A stretch of 64,000 nt of DNA, from contig NZ_CP051884.1 in NCBI RefSeq assembly GCF_012931845.1, forward strand, positions 2,232,001 through 2,296,000, in the 5' to 3' direction. The notes under the pieces are model-generated. The model was not told the origin of the DNA. It did not search any database and saw nothing but the letters and a program-made list of their open reading frames with translations. This DNA is from Cellulomonas taurus (GTDB lineage: Bacteria > Actinomycetota > Actinomycetes > Actinomycetales > Cellulomonadaceae). The translations under genes were made by a program, and so were the position numbers. Positions 50,761 through 59,460 of this stretch are shown here, piece by piece. The stretch's first letter is position 1. Every line of letters starts with the position of its first letter.

Positions 50761-52146
50761 ATGTCCGGCATGGACGTCGCCCGCCACATCCAGGACCGCA
50801 GCCCCCGGGGCATCGCCGCCGCCATCTCCCGGCTGGTGCGGAGCGGCGAGCTGCGACCCGGCGACCGGCTGCCGACGGTGCGCGCGCTGGCCGCCGACCT
50901 CCAGGTCAGCCCGGCCACCGTGTCCAGTGCGTGGCAGGCGCTGGCGACGGTCGGACTGGTGGCGGCACGGGGCCGGGCCGGGACGGTGGTGCTGCCCGAA
51001 CCCTCCGCGTGGCTCCCACCCCGATACCGGGAGATGGCACCCGGCACCGACACCCGGCGCACCGATGTGCTCGACCTGTCCACCGGCACCCCCGACCCCG
51101 CGTTGCTCCCGCCCCTGGGCCCCGCCCTCGCCCGGGTCGCGGCTCACTCGCCGGCAGCCGCCACCGCCAGCTATCTCGGCTCCCCGTTGATCGACCCGTT
51201 GGAACGACTGTTGCGCGCCTCCTGGCCGTTCCACGCCCCGCGGCTGACCGTGGTGGACGGCGCGGTGGACGCGATCAGCCGCACCCTGGAACAGCTCACC
51301 GGCTTCGGCGGGCGGGTGGTCGTGGAGGACCCGGGCTTCCCCCCGGTGCTGGACCTGTGCGACCACCTCGGGCTGGAACGGGTGCCGGTGCCGGTGGACC
51401 GCGCCGGGATGTCACCGACCGGGCTGGCCCGCGCACTGCGCACCGACCCCCAGGTGGTGCTGCTGCAACCCCGGGCGCACAATCCCACCGGCGCCTCGAT
51501 CACCTCGACCCGCGCCCGGGAGCTCGCCGCGGTGCTGCGCGCGCACCTCGCCGCGGGAGGCGAACTCACCGTGATCGAGGACGACCACTCCGGGCAGATC
51601 GCCTCCGGGTCGGACGTGTCGATCGGGCAGCACCTGCCGGACCGGGTGGTGCACATCCGGTCGTACTCCAAGTCGCACGGGCCCGACCTGCGGATCGCCG
51701 CCGTGGGCGGACCGGCCGCGGTGCTGGATCGCCTGATCGCCCGCCGGATGCTCGGCCCGGGGTGGACCAGCCGCCTGCTGCAACGCCTGCTGGTCGACCT
51801 GCTCACCGACGGCGACGCGCTGGACGCGGTGGCTCAGGCACGGCGCACCTACTACGCCCGGCAGCGGGCGCTGGTCACCGCTCTGGGTCGGCACGGCGTG
51901 AGCCTGGAACCCGGTGACGGGATCAACCTGTGGCTGCCGGTGGCGGACGAGGCGGCGGCGCTGGTGCTGGCCGAGGCGGCGGGGGTGCGGGTGGCTCCGG
52001 GTCGGCCCTTCAGCGCGCGCGGCGACGACCACGTCCGGGTCTCGCTGGGGGCGCTGCCCGGGGACCCGGCCGTGATCGACCGGATCGCCCGGGTGCTGGC
52101 CAGTGCGGCGGACGCCCGACACACCGCTGACACACGCCCGGCGTAG
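50761..52146 (+). CDS. MocR/PdxR-type regulator (GntR HTH + aminotransferase domain)
   Basis: PLP-sensing transcription factor. 461 residues. The N-terminal GntR winged helix (ARHIQDRSPRGIAAAISRLV, LPTVRALAADLQVSPATVSS) is linked to a class I aminotransferase-like domain. That domain has LLQPRAHNPTGASI and the PLP Lys in RSYSKSHGPDLRIAAVGG. The start may be ATG 50761 or 50770. It is divergent from the pyrimidine cluster, which it probably controls, perhaps sensing beta-alanine or a pathway amine (inference). Confidence 0.88.
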   Translation: MSGMDVARHIQDRSPRGIAAAISRLVRSGELRPGDRLPTVRALAADLQVSPATVSSAWQALATVGLVAARGRAGTVVLPEPSAWLPPRYREMAPGTDTRRTDVLDLSTGTPDPALLPPLGPALARVAAHSPAAATASYLGSPLIDPLERLLRASWPFHAPRLTVVDGAVDAISRTLEQLTGFGGRVVVEDPGFPPVLDLCDHLGLERVPVPVDRAGMSPTGLARALRTDPQVVLLQPRAHNPTGASITSTRARELAAVLRAHLAAGGELTVIEDDHSGQIASGSDVSIGQHLPDRVVHIRSYSKSHGPDLRIAAVGGPAAVLDRLIARRMLGPGWTSRLLQRLLVDLLTDGDALDAVAQARRTYYARQRALVTALGRHGVSLEPGDGINLWLPVADEAAALVLAEAAGVRVAPGRPFSARGDDHVRVSLGALPGDPAVIDRIARVLASAADARHTADTRPA

Positions 52147-52271
52147 GCTGGACGCCGGAACCGAGCCGGATCGTGGCTCGGATGCCGCCGCCCGGTGAGT
52201 GGGCGACGCGACCCGGTGCCGATTTGCGCCGACTCCCCCGACTTCCGCGTCCCTCCCTGGAGAACCCTTCC

Positions 52272-53270
52272 GTGCGCATCCGCCCGGCCCTCGTCGTCGT
52301 GCCCGTCGTCCTCGCGCTCAGCGCCTGTGCCGGCGGCGACTCGACCGACTCCGCCGCCCCGTCCGCCACCAGCACCACCGGCACAGCTGCCGCCTTCACC
52401 CCGGTCACCGTCGACAACTGCGGCACCGAGGTCACCGTCGACGCTCCCCCGCAGCGGATCGTGACCATCAAGTCCACCGCCACCGAGCTGCTGCTCAGCC
52501 TCGGGCTGGCCGACCGGATGGTGGGCACCGCCTTCGCCGACGGCCCGCTGCCGGACGACCTGGCCGCCGACGCCGCCGACATCCCGGTGCTCTCCGACAA
52601 GGTGCCCGGCCAGGAGGCGCTGCTCGCCGCACAGCCGGACTTCGTCTACGCCGGGTGGGAGTCCAACTTCAGCGCCGACGGGGCGGGCGACCGCAGCACC
52701 CTGCAGCAGCTCGGGATCGGCACCTTCGTGTCCCCGGCCGCCTGCAAGGAGGCCGACTACATGCCGGACCCGCTGACCTTCGACGGACTCTTCGACGAGA
52801 TCCGCGAGACCGGGTCGCTGTTCGGCGTCGATGACCGGGCCGACGAACTGGTCACCGAGCAGCAGGCGACCCTGGACGCCGTCACCCCCGCCGAGGAGGG
52901 CACCACCGCGCTCTGGTACTCCTCCGGCACGGACACCCCGTACGTCGGGGCCGGGATCGGTGCGCCGCAGATGATCCTGGACGCCGCCGGACTGACCAAC
53001 ATCTTCGCCGACGTGCACGACACCTGGACCTCGGCCGGGTGGGAGCAGATCGTCGCGGCCGACCCGGACGTGATCGTGCTGGTCGACGCCGACTGGAACA
53101 CCGCCCAGTCCAAGATCGACCTGCTGGAGTCCAACCCGGCCACCTCGCAGCTGTCCGCCGTGCAGCAGCACCGGTATCTGACCCTGCCCTTCCCGGCCAC
53201 CGAGGCCGGGGTGCGCAATGTGGATGCCGTGGTCTCGCTCACCGACCAGCTCGCGGAGCTGAACGGCTGA
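52272..53270 (+). CDS. Putative F420-0 ABC transporter substrate-binding lipoprotein
   Basis: Binding protein of the BtuF/FepB type, from the group named putative F420-0 transporters because of its constant linkage to cofD. 332 residues from the GTG at 52272, which has GGAGA 8 nt upstream. Lipobox LALSACAGG, then VTVDNCGTEVTVDAPPQRIV, TELLLSLGLADRMVGTAFAD and the C-terminal ADPDVIVLVDADW. First gene of the transporter-cofD operon. The cargo has not been shown; cobalamin or iron-chelate uptake is the alternative. Confidence 0.82.
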   Translation: MRIRPALVVVPVVLALSACAGGDSTDSAAPSATSTTGTAAAFTPVTVDNCGTEVTVDAPPQRIVTIKSTATELLLSLGLADRMVGTAFADGPLPDDLAADAADIPVLSDKVPGQEALLAAQPDFVYAGWESNFSADGAGDRSTLQQLGIGTFVSPAACKEADYMPDPLTFDGLFDEIRETGSLFGVDDRADELVTEQQATLDAVTPAEEGTTALWYSSGTDTPYVGAGIGAPQMILDAAGLTNIFADVHDTWTSAGWEQIVAADPDVIVLVDADWNTAQSKIDLLESNPATSQLSAVQQHRYLTLPFPATEAGVRNVDAVVSLTDQLAELNG

Positions 53271-53271
53271 G

Positions 53272-54327
53272 ATGACCGCCCTCGCCACCCCCACCTCGAC
53301 ACCGGTGCGTCGCCGCGCACCGTTGTCCGTCGTGCTGCCGGTCGGGGTGGTGTTGCTGGTCGCGACCGTGCTGGTCTGCGTCACCATCGGCCCGGCCGAC
53401 CTGGGTGTGGCGGATGTGGCCCGGTCGATCGCCGGGCACCTGGGGCTGGGGTCGCGGGATGCCCTGCCGGTGCTGTCCGACGCGATCGTCTGGGAGCTGC
53501 GACTGCCCCGGGTCCTCACCGCCGCGGCGGTCGGCGCCGGGCTCGCCCTGGCCGGTGCCGTCATGCAGTCCCTGACCCGCAACCCGCTGGCCGACCCGTA
53601 CCTGCTGGGCCTGTCCTCCGGTGCGTCGCTCGGTGCGGTGGCCGTGCTGATCCTCGGCATCTCGCTGCTGCTGCCGGTGGCCGCGTTCGCCGGGGCACTG
53701 GCGGCGCTGATCGCCACCCTGTCCCTGGCCCGGGTGGGCGGCACCCTCACGCCGGGCCGCGCCGTCCTGGCCGGACTGGCGGTGTCGCAGCTGGCGGCGG
53801 CGGGCACCTCCTTCGTCATCTTCTGGTCCGCCACCGGCGACTCCTACCGCGAGATCCTGAACTGGCTGCTCGGGTCGCTCGCCGGGGCCAGCTGGCGGTC
53901 GGTCGCCATCGCCGGGGTGGCGGTGGTGCTGGTCGGGCTGGTGCTGATCGGGTCGGCGACCCGGCTGGACGCCTTCGCCTTCGGCGACACCGCCGCGGCG
54001 GCGCTGGGCATCGACGTCGACCGCACCCGATGGACGCTGATGACCCTGGTGGCGTTGCTGACCGGCGCGATGGTCGCGGTCTCCGGCTCGATCGGCTTCG
54101 TCGGTCTGGTGCTGCCGCACGCGGTGTCGGCGCTGACCGGCCCGGCGCACCGGCGCCTGCTGCCGGTGGTCGCCGTCACCGGAGCGATCTTCCTGGTCTG
54201 GGCCGACACGCTCGCCCGGACCCTGTTCGACCCACGGGAGCTCCCGGTGGGCATCGTCACCGCACTGATCGGGGTGCCGGTGTTCGCCGTGCTGCTGCGC
54301 CGACGGAGGGGGAACGCATGGACCTGA
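53272..54327 (+). CDS. Putative F420-0 ABC transporter permease (BtuC/FecCD type)
   Basis: Membrane permease of the FecCD family. 351 residues with about ten membrane segments. WELRLPRVLTAAAVGAGLAL and AGAVMQSLTRNPLADPYLLG form the characteristic conserved block; VSGSIGFVGLVLPHAVSALT is the coupling region. It starts one base after the binding-protein stop and overlaps the ATPase gene by 10 bp. Acts with both. Confidence 0.88.
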   Translation: MTALATPTSTPVRRRAPLSVVLPVGVVLLVATVLVCVTIGPADLGVADVARSIAGHLGLGSRDALPVLSDAIVWELRLPRVLTAAAVGAGLALAGAVMQSLTRNPLADPYLLGLSSGASLGAVAVLILGISLLLPVAAFAGALAALIATLSLARVGGTLTPGRAVLAGLAVSQLAAAGTSFVIFWSATGDSYREILNWLLGSLAGASWRSVAIAGVAVVLVGLVLIGSATRLDAFAFGDTAAAALGIDVDRTRWTLMTLVALLTGAMVAVSGSIGFVGLVLPHAVSALTGPAHRRLLPVVAVTGAIFLVWADTLARTLFDPRELPVGIVTALIGVPVFAVLLRRRRGNAWT

Positions 54328-55106
54328 CCATCGACGGCGCCGGGGTCTGGCTGGGCGGCCGCTGGGTGGTGGACGGCGTGCACGCCACTCCCCCGTCCGG
54401 CGCCCTGACCGGGCTGCTGGGGCCCAACGGCGCGGGCAAGTCCACCCTGCTGCGGATGATCGCCGGGCTGCTCGACCCCGAGGCCGGTGCGGTGCTGGTC
54501 GACCACGGCGCGGTGCACGACCTGCCCCGTCGGGAACGTGCGCGCCGGATCGCGCTGCTGGAACAGGAGTCGAGTTCCACCGTGCCGCTCACCGTGCGCG
54601 AGGTGGTCGCCCTCGGCCGGATCCCCTACCGCACCCTGTGGGGCACCGACGCCGCGGACGATGCCGTCGACCGTGCGCTGGTCGCGGCCGGTGCCGACCA
54701 CCTGGCCGACCGCTCCTGGGACGCGCTGTCCGGCGGCGAGCGGCAGCGGGTGCACATCGCCCGTGCTCTGGCCCAGGAACCCGAGCTGCTCCTGCTGGAC
54801 GAACCGACCAACCACCTGGACGTGGCGGCCCAGCTGTCCCTGCTGCGGTTCGTGCGCGACCTCGGCCGCACCACCGTCGCGGCGCTGCACGACCTCAATC
54901 TGGCCGCCGCCTACTGCGATCACGTCCTGGTGCTGTCCCAGGGCGTCCTGGTCGCCGCCGGGGACCCGCGCGACGTGCTCACCCCCGACCTGGTCGCCCG
55001 GGTCTACGGGGTGGACTGCGAGGTCCTGGTGCACCCGCGCACCGGCCGCCCCGTGATCGCCTTCGGCGACGCCCCCACCCTCGCCGTCCCCGAAGGAGTC
55101 CGATGA
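54318..55106 (+). CDS. Putative F420-0 ABC transporter ATP-binding protein
   Basis: FecE-type ATPase, 262 residues. Walker A GLLGPNGAGKSTLLRMIAGL, signature ALSGGERQRVHIARALAQ, Walker B LLLLDEPTNHLDVAAQ and H-loop ALHDLNLAAAYCD. ATG 54318 has a G-rich ribosome-binding site about 5 nt upstream. The stop overlaps the cofD start (ATGA). This coupling ties the transporter to F420 biosynthesis. Confidence 0.88.
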   Translation: MDLTIDGAGVWLGGRWVVDGVHATPPSGALTGLLGPNGAGKSTLLRMIAGLLDPEAGAVLVDHGAVHDLPRRERARRIALLEQESSSTVPLTVREVVALGRIPYRTLWGTDAADDAVDRALVAAGADHLADRSWDALSGGERQRVHIARALAQEPELLLLDEPTNHLDVAAQLSLLRFVRDLGRTTVAALHDLNLAAAYCDHVLVLSQGVLVAAGDPRDVLTPDLVARVYGVDCEVLVHPRTGRPVIAFGDAPTLAVPEGVR

Positions 55107-56176
55107 AGCTCACCGTGCTGTCCGGCGGCGTCGGCGGCGCCCGGTTCACCCGCGGCCTGCTCGCCCACCTGGCCGACACCCACCCCGGTTCCGAGGTCAC
55201 CGTGATCGCCAACACCGGCGACGACATGTGGCTGCACGGCGTGCGGGTCTGCCCCGACCTGGACACCCTGATGTACACCCTCGGCGACGCCGTGCACGAG
55301 GACCAGGGCTGGGGCCGGCGGGACGAGACCTCCCGGGTGTCCGCCGACCTCGCCGCCTACGACGTGGGCTGGGACTGGTTCACCCTCGGCGACCTCGACC
55401 TCGCGACTCACCTCGCCCGGACCCAGTGGCTGCACGAGGGTCACACGCTCTCCCAGGCCACCGAGCGCCTGACGGCCCGCTGGCGGCTCGCCGACCAGGG
55501 CGTGCGCCTGCTGCCGATGTCCGACCAGCCGGTGGAGACCCATGTCGAGGTCGACGGCGGGCTGATCCACTTCGAGGAGTGGTGGGTCCGGCACCGTGCC
55601 GCACTGCCCGCCCGCCGATTCGTCCAGGTCGGGCTGGAGTCGGCGGAACCGGCACCCGGCGTCCTGGCGGCGATCGCCACCGCCGACGCCGTGCTGCTGC
55701 CGCCGTCCAACCCGGTGGTGTCGGTCGGCACGATCCTCGCGGTGCCCGGCATCCGCGACGCGCTCGCCCGGACCGATGCGCCGGTGGTGGGCATCTCCCC
55801 GATCATCGGCGGCGCACCGGTCCGCGGCATGGCGGCCGAGTGCCTGGCGACCATCGGGGTGGCGGCGACGGCCGAGGCGGTGGCCCGGCACTACGGACTC
55901 CGGTCCGACGTGGCAGCGACCAGCGGCGTCCCCACCAACGGGACCACGACCGGCGGCGCCCATACCGACGGGACGGCGACCACCGATGTCCGGACCGACG
56001 GGGCGAGGTCGGCGGCCGGGATCCTGGACGGCTGGCTGGTGGACACCGCGGACAAGGACGCCGCCGAAGCGCTGGCGTTCGACGGCTGGCGCACCGCGGC
56101 GACCGACACGCTGATGGTGGACGTCCCGGCCGCGGCCCGGATCGCGGCGGAGCTGCTGGCGCTGGCGGGGCGCTGA
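55103..56176 (+). CDS. cofD: 2-phospho-L-lactate transferase CofD (FbiA)
   Basis: Joins Fo to the phospho(enol)lactyl-GDP/GPP donor to give (dehydro-)F420-0. 357 residues against about 320-330 usually. MKLTVLSGGVGGARFTRGLL, IANTGDDMWLHGVRVCPDLD, TLMYTLGDAVHEDQGWGRRD, DWFTLGDLDLATHLARTQWL and ISPIIGGAPVRGMAAECL. The extra length is a Thr/Gly/Asp-rich insert at about residues 270-306, before ILDGWLVDTADKDA. The ATG overlaps the ATPase stop. Confidence 0.93.
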   Translation: MKLTVLSGGVGGARFTRGLLAHLADTHPGSEVTVIANTGDDMWLHGVRVCPDLDTLMYTLGDAVHEDQGWGRRDETSRVSADLAAYDVGWDWFTLGDLDLATHLARTQWLHEGHTLSQATERLTARWRLADQGVRLLPMSDQPVETHVEVDGGLIHFEEWWVRHRAALPARRFVQVGLESAEPAPGVLAAIATADAVLLPPSNPVVSVGTILAVPGIRDALARTDAPVVGISPIIGGAPVRGMAAECLATIGVAATAEAVARHYGLRSDVAATSGVPTNGTTTGGAHTDGTATTDVRTDGARSAAGILDGWLVDTADKDAAEALAFDGWRTAATDTLMVDVPAAARIAAELLALAGR

Positions 56177-56201
56177 GCACCTGCGTCTGACCGCCCGGCG
56201 C

Positions 56202-57194
56202 TCACTCCCAGTCGATCGCCTGCAACACCGGCCACGCCCCGTCCGACCAGTTCGCGATCACCGTGCCGGTGACCCCGGTGCTCGGCCGGTGCCAGGTCCG
56301 CGCCGACACCCCCGCGTCATAGCCCTCCAGCAGCACCGTGTCGGACTGCTCGCCCAGCCAGAACCCGCGCCCGTACCGCAGCCCCTCGTCCGGCACCTCG
56401 CTCACCGGCGTCGTCAACGCCGCCAGGGTCTGCGCCGACACGATCCGGCCGCCGACCACCGCCGACCAGAACGCCGCCAGATCCGCCGCCGTGGACACCG
56501 CCCCGCCGTCCCCGCTGCCCCGCACCGGCAGGTGCAGCACGTTGGTGCGCGACCCGTCCTGGTCCAGGTAGCCCGGCGCCACGTCGCCCGTCGGCTCGTC
56601 CGTGCGCGGGTACCCGGTCGCGGTCATGCCCGCCGGCCGGAACACCCGCTCCGCCACCCAGTCCTGGAACGGCATCCCGGTCACCCGCTCGACCACCAGC
56701 GCCAGCAGCACGAAGCCCGCGTTGTTGTACCGGAACACCTCCCCCGGCGACTCCTGCTGCGGCCGGCCGTCCAACACCGGGAGGAATGCCTCCGTGCAGT
56801 CCAGCCGGTGCACCGGCAGGTCCAGCACGTAGTCGGTGATCTCCCCCTCCGACTCGTCCAGGTAGTCACCGATCCCCGACCGGTGCGCGAGCAGCTGCCC
56901 CACCGTCACCCGGTCGTCCACCAGCGGCAGGTCGGTGCCGAGCACCGGCCGCACCGGGTCGTCGAGCCCGATCCGCCCGTCGTCGACCAGCGCCCCGACC
57001 GCGAGCGCCGTGAAGCCCTTCGCGATGCTGGCGACCCCGAACCGGTGCTCGGCGGTGGCCTCGATCCGGTGCGCCCGATCCGCCAGTCCGTACCCGCGGG
57101 CGAAGGTCTCCCCGTCGTGGTCGACCCGGATCACCCCGCTGAAACCGGAGTCGAGGGCGGCGGCGTCCAGGGCGGCGGCGATGGCGGAGGTCAT
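56202..57194 (-). CDS. Serine hydrolase (beta-lactamase class C-like)
   Basis: Serine beta-lactamase-like esterase/peptidase fold. 330 residues. Active-site SxxK in FGVASIAKGFTALA, YxN in FRYNNAGFVLLAL and a late GYDAGVSARTWHRP region. No signal peptide is visible, so probably cytoplasmic and not a classical beta-lactamase. It lies between cofD and cofC but on the cofC strand, 9 bp from it, so may be co-transcribed. Function unknown. Confidence 0.85.
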   Translation of the reverse strand: MTSAIAAALDAAALDSGFSGVIRVDHDGETFARGYGLADRAHRIEATAEHRFGVASIAKGFTALAVGALVDDGRIGLDDPVRPVLGTDLPLVDDRVTVGQLLAHRSGIGDYLDESEGEITDYVLDLPVHRLDCTEAFLPVLDGRPQQESPGEVFRYNNAGFVLLALVVERVTGMPFQDWVAERVFRPAGMTATGYPRTDEPTGDVAPGYLDQDGSRTNVLHLPVRGSGDGGAVSTAADLAAFWSAVVGGRIVSAQTLAALTTPVSEVPDEGLRYGRGFWLGEQSDTVLLEGYDAGVSARTWHRPSTGVTGTVIANWSDGAWPVLQAIDWE

Positions 57195-57203
57195 GCCCCG
57201 ACG

Positions 57204-57911
57204 CTAGGACACACCCCCGGTCCCGGACCACGGAATTGGCAGCGGGGCGAGCCGGTCCAGCAGCGCCTGGGTCCGGCCGCCGACGCGTCGCTCGATCACC
57301 CGGGCCAGGTCGGCGGGCACATCCACGTCCTGCCGCAGGGTGGGCAGGTCGAGGTCGAGCGGCCGGTAGCCGAGCTCTTGGTGCGCCGCTGCGGACCCGA
57401 CGCCGAACCGGGAATCGAAGGCGACCCCGGAGCCGACCGCCAGCAGCGTCGTCCCGCTGCCCTCCGCGTCCGCGAGCATCGCCCGGCCCGACCCGTCGCC
57501 CGCCGTCGCCGCGGCAGCCAGCGCCACCGCCAGCTCCTCGGGGTCCAGCCCGGGCAGATCACCCAGCAGCACGGCGCACGGGGCACCCGGTGCCTCGGCC
57601 CGCGCCCGCCGCACCCCGGCCGCCGCCGCCCGGTCCAGCGCCGCCCACCCGGTGTCGCCCACCTGCCCCGGTGGCTCGGCCAGCACCCCGACCCGGGGCA
57701 GCCGCCCAGCCGACGCGGCGACCACCGGATCACCGGTCACCACCAGCACCCGCGCCACCGCCGCGCACCCGGTGACCGCCTCCACGGTGTCCAGCGCCAT
57801 CGCCCGGACCAGCGCGGCACGGGCACTCGGTTCCAGCACATCCGCCAACCGGGTCTTGCCCCGGGTGGCCTCCTTCACGGGGACCACGACCACCCAGCGA
57901 CGACTCGACAC
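57204..57911 (-). CDS. cofC: 2-phospholactate/phosphoenolpyruvate guanylyltransferase CofC (FbiD)
   Basis: Makes the GDP-activated 3-carbon donor used by CofD. 235 residues, nucleotidyltransferase fold. VVVVPVKEATRGKTRLADVL, AMALDTVEAVTG, VLLGDLPGLDPEELAVAL and FDSRFGVGSAAAHQEL. The GTG start at 57911 gives the typical N-terminus. Which substrate (2-phospholactate, PEP or 3-phosphoglycerate) is used cannot be told. Downstream of it is the serine hydrolase gene. Confidence 0.9.
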   Translation of the reverse strand: MSSRRWVVVVPVKEATRGKTRLADVLEPSARAALVRAMALDTVEAVTGCAAVARVLVVTGDPVVAASAGRLPRVGVLAEPPGQVGDTGWAALDRAAAAGVRRARAEAPGAPCAVLLGDLPGLDPEELAVALAAAATAGDGSGRAMLADAEGSGTTLLAVGSGVAFDSRFGVGSAAAHQELGYRPLDLDLPTLRQDVDVPADLARVIERRVGGRTQALLDRLAPLPIPWSGTGGVS

Positions 57912-57979
57912 GGGGCGAGCTTAGGCCGCCCCGTCCCCTGCACCCACCGGTCGGACAGCGGCGGTGCGAGGATGAGCCC

Positions 57980-58552
57980 ATGCCCCTGTGGATGACCGGC
58001 GATCCCGCCGCCGACACCCTGCTGGACACCGACCCGTTCGCCCTGCTGCTCGGCATGCTCCTGGACCAGCAGGTCGCAATGGAGACCGCCTTCGCCGGAC
58101 CGGCCAAGATCGCCGACCGGATGCACGGCCTGGACGTGCGCCGGGTCGCCGACGCCGATCCCGACGCGTTCGCCGCGCTGTGCGCCACACCCCCGGCGGT
58201 GCACCGCTACCCGGGGTCGATGGCCGGTCGGATCCAGGCGGTGGCCCGGGCCGTGGTCGAGGACTACGACGGCGACGTCACCCGGCTGTGGACCGAGGGC
58301 GACCCGGATGCGCGCACCGTGCTGAAGCGGCTGAAGGCGCTGCCGGGGTTCGGCGACCAGAAGGCGCGGATCTTCCTGGCCGTGCTCGGCAAGCAGCGTG
58401 GCGTGCAGCCGACCGGGTGGCGCGAGGCGGCAGGCGACTACGGTGACGATCAGTTCCGCTCCATCGCGGATGTCACCGACCAGGAGTCGCTCGGTCGGGT
58501 CCGGGCCACCAAGCAGGCGGCGAAGGCCGCCACGAAGAAGGCGTCAGCATGA
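57980..58552 (+). CDS. HhH-GPD-type base excision repair protein
   Basis: Small putative DNA glycosylase of the actinobacterial HhH-GPD group. 190 residues. The helix-hairpin-helix region is LKRLKALPGFGDQKARIFLA, with an upstream GMLLDQQVAMETAFAGPAKI. The C-terminus is Lys/Ala-rich (KQAAKAATKKASA), a DNA-binding-type tail. Its stop overlaps the next gene (ATGA). Catalytic activity is not certain. Confidence 0.85.
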   Translation: MPLWMTGDPAADTLLDTDPFALLLGMLLDQQVAMETAFAGPAKIADRMHGLDVRRVADADPDAFAALCATPPAVHRYPGSMAGRIQAVARAVVEDYDGDVTRLWTEGDPDARTVLKRLKALPGFGDQKARIFLAVLGKQRGVQPTGWREAAGDYGDDQFRSIADVTDQESLGRVRATKQAAKAATKKASA

Positions 58553-58920
58553 TCATCGTGACCAGCAACGAGGTTCCGGGCTACCGCATCCAGGCGGTGC
58601 TCGGTGAGGTGATGGGCCTGACCGTGCGGTCGACCAACTTCGGCCAGAGCTTCACCGCGGGCTTCCGCGCGATCGGCGGCGGTGAGATCCCGGAGTACAC
58701 CCAGATCATGTACGAGTCCCGGCACGAGGTGATGCGCCGGATGACCGATGAGGCGACCCAGCGCGGCGCGAACGCCATCGTGGCGATGCGCTTCGACACC
58801 GATTCGATCGGGCAGTTCTCCGAGGTGTGCGCCTACGGCACCGCCGTGATCGTCGAGCCGATCCCCGGCGGGCAGCCAGGTGCCACCGGCCAGTCGGCGC
58901 AGATCGCGGGCCAGGGCTGA
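58549..58920 (+). CDS. YbjQ/UPF0145 family protein
   Basis: Small conserved protein of unknown function, once described as a heavy-metal-binding domain. 123 residues. MIIVTSNEVPGYRIQAVLGE, YESRHEVMRRMTDEATQRGA and NAIVAMRFDT match the family; the Gly/Gln-rich tail is variable. Overlaps the HhH-GPD gene by 4 bp, so coupled. No signal peptide. Confidence 0.9.
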   Translation: MIIVTSNEVPGYRIQAVLGEVMGLTVRSTNFGQSFTAGFRAIGGGEIPEYTQIMYESRHEVMRRMTDEATQRGANAIVAMRFDTDSIGQFSEVCAYGTAVIVEPIPGGQPGATGQSAQIAGQG

Positions 58921-58998
58921 ACGACCTCCGGCGCTAGGGCTGGCGCCGCACCCGTTCGGGAGCTGCGCAGGCTCGCGACGCGCTCGGCCAGGCGGCGC

Positions 58999-59418
58999 TC
59001 ACTGAGCGTCGACCCCGGCTGCTCCGCCTTCGCTCACCCGCTGCCATCGCGTGAGGTGATATCGCCACCCCTCCTCGTGTTCGGCAGGCAACGCGGAGGG
59101 AACGTGAGCCCGGGAGAACCCTGTCTCGGTGAGCGTCACCGTGGTCGACCGCCCGTTCGCGACGAGCTCGATCACGACGTCGAGGGGGCGCTCCCACCCC
59201 CGCTCGGTCCAGCTGAATCCGAGCACCCGAGGCTCATCGCATCGCGTGACGCGTCCGGTCGCAGTGATCTGGCGGCCTTCCTCGACCCAGATCTCGACCA
59301 GCGGCGAGCCGACCACAGCCTCGAAGCGCATCTCGGGCCACCACGCGTCCCGCCCCGTCGTCAGGAACAGCCAGACGACCTCGACGGGCGCGGCGACATC
59401 CGTCGTCACCGTCACCAT
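58999..59418 (-). CDS. SRPBCC/AHSA1-like domain protein
   Basis: Predicted START-like lipid- or small-ligand-binding fold. 139 residues from the ATG at 59418 (a GTG at 59448 is also possible). VTVTTDVAAPVEVVWLFLTT, DAWWPEMRFEAVVGS, VLGFSWTERGW and TVTLTETGFSRAHVPS. Codon choice looks less GC-strict than in neighbours, so it may have been acquired separately. No function proposed. Confidence 0.78.
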   Translation of the reverse strand: MVTVTTDVAAPVEVVWLFLTTGRDAWWPEMRFEAVVGSPLVEIWVEEGRQITATGRVTRCDEPRVLGFSWTERGWERPLDVVIELVANGRSTTVTLTETGFSRAHVPSALPAEHEEGWRYHLTRWQRVSEGGAAGVDAQ

Positions 59419-59460
59419 GTCACGAGGCACAGGAGACACCCTAGCCACTGGCGACCCGTC

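Noticed and set aside
52147..52271. Possible cobalamin riboswitch before the BtuF-like gene
   Set aside because: The conserved B12 box and core could not be found; only a weak 7-bp hairpin is visible, so no riboswitch is called.
56202..57194. Antibiotic-resistance beta-lactamase
   Set aside because: The SxxK and YxN motifs fit the wider serine hydrolase family, but there is no signal peptide, so a periplasmic or secreted resistance enzyme is unlikely.
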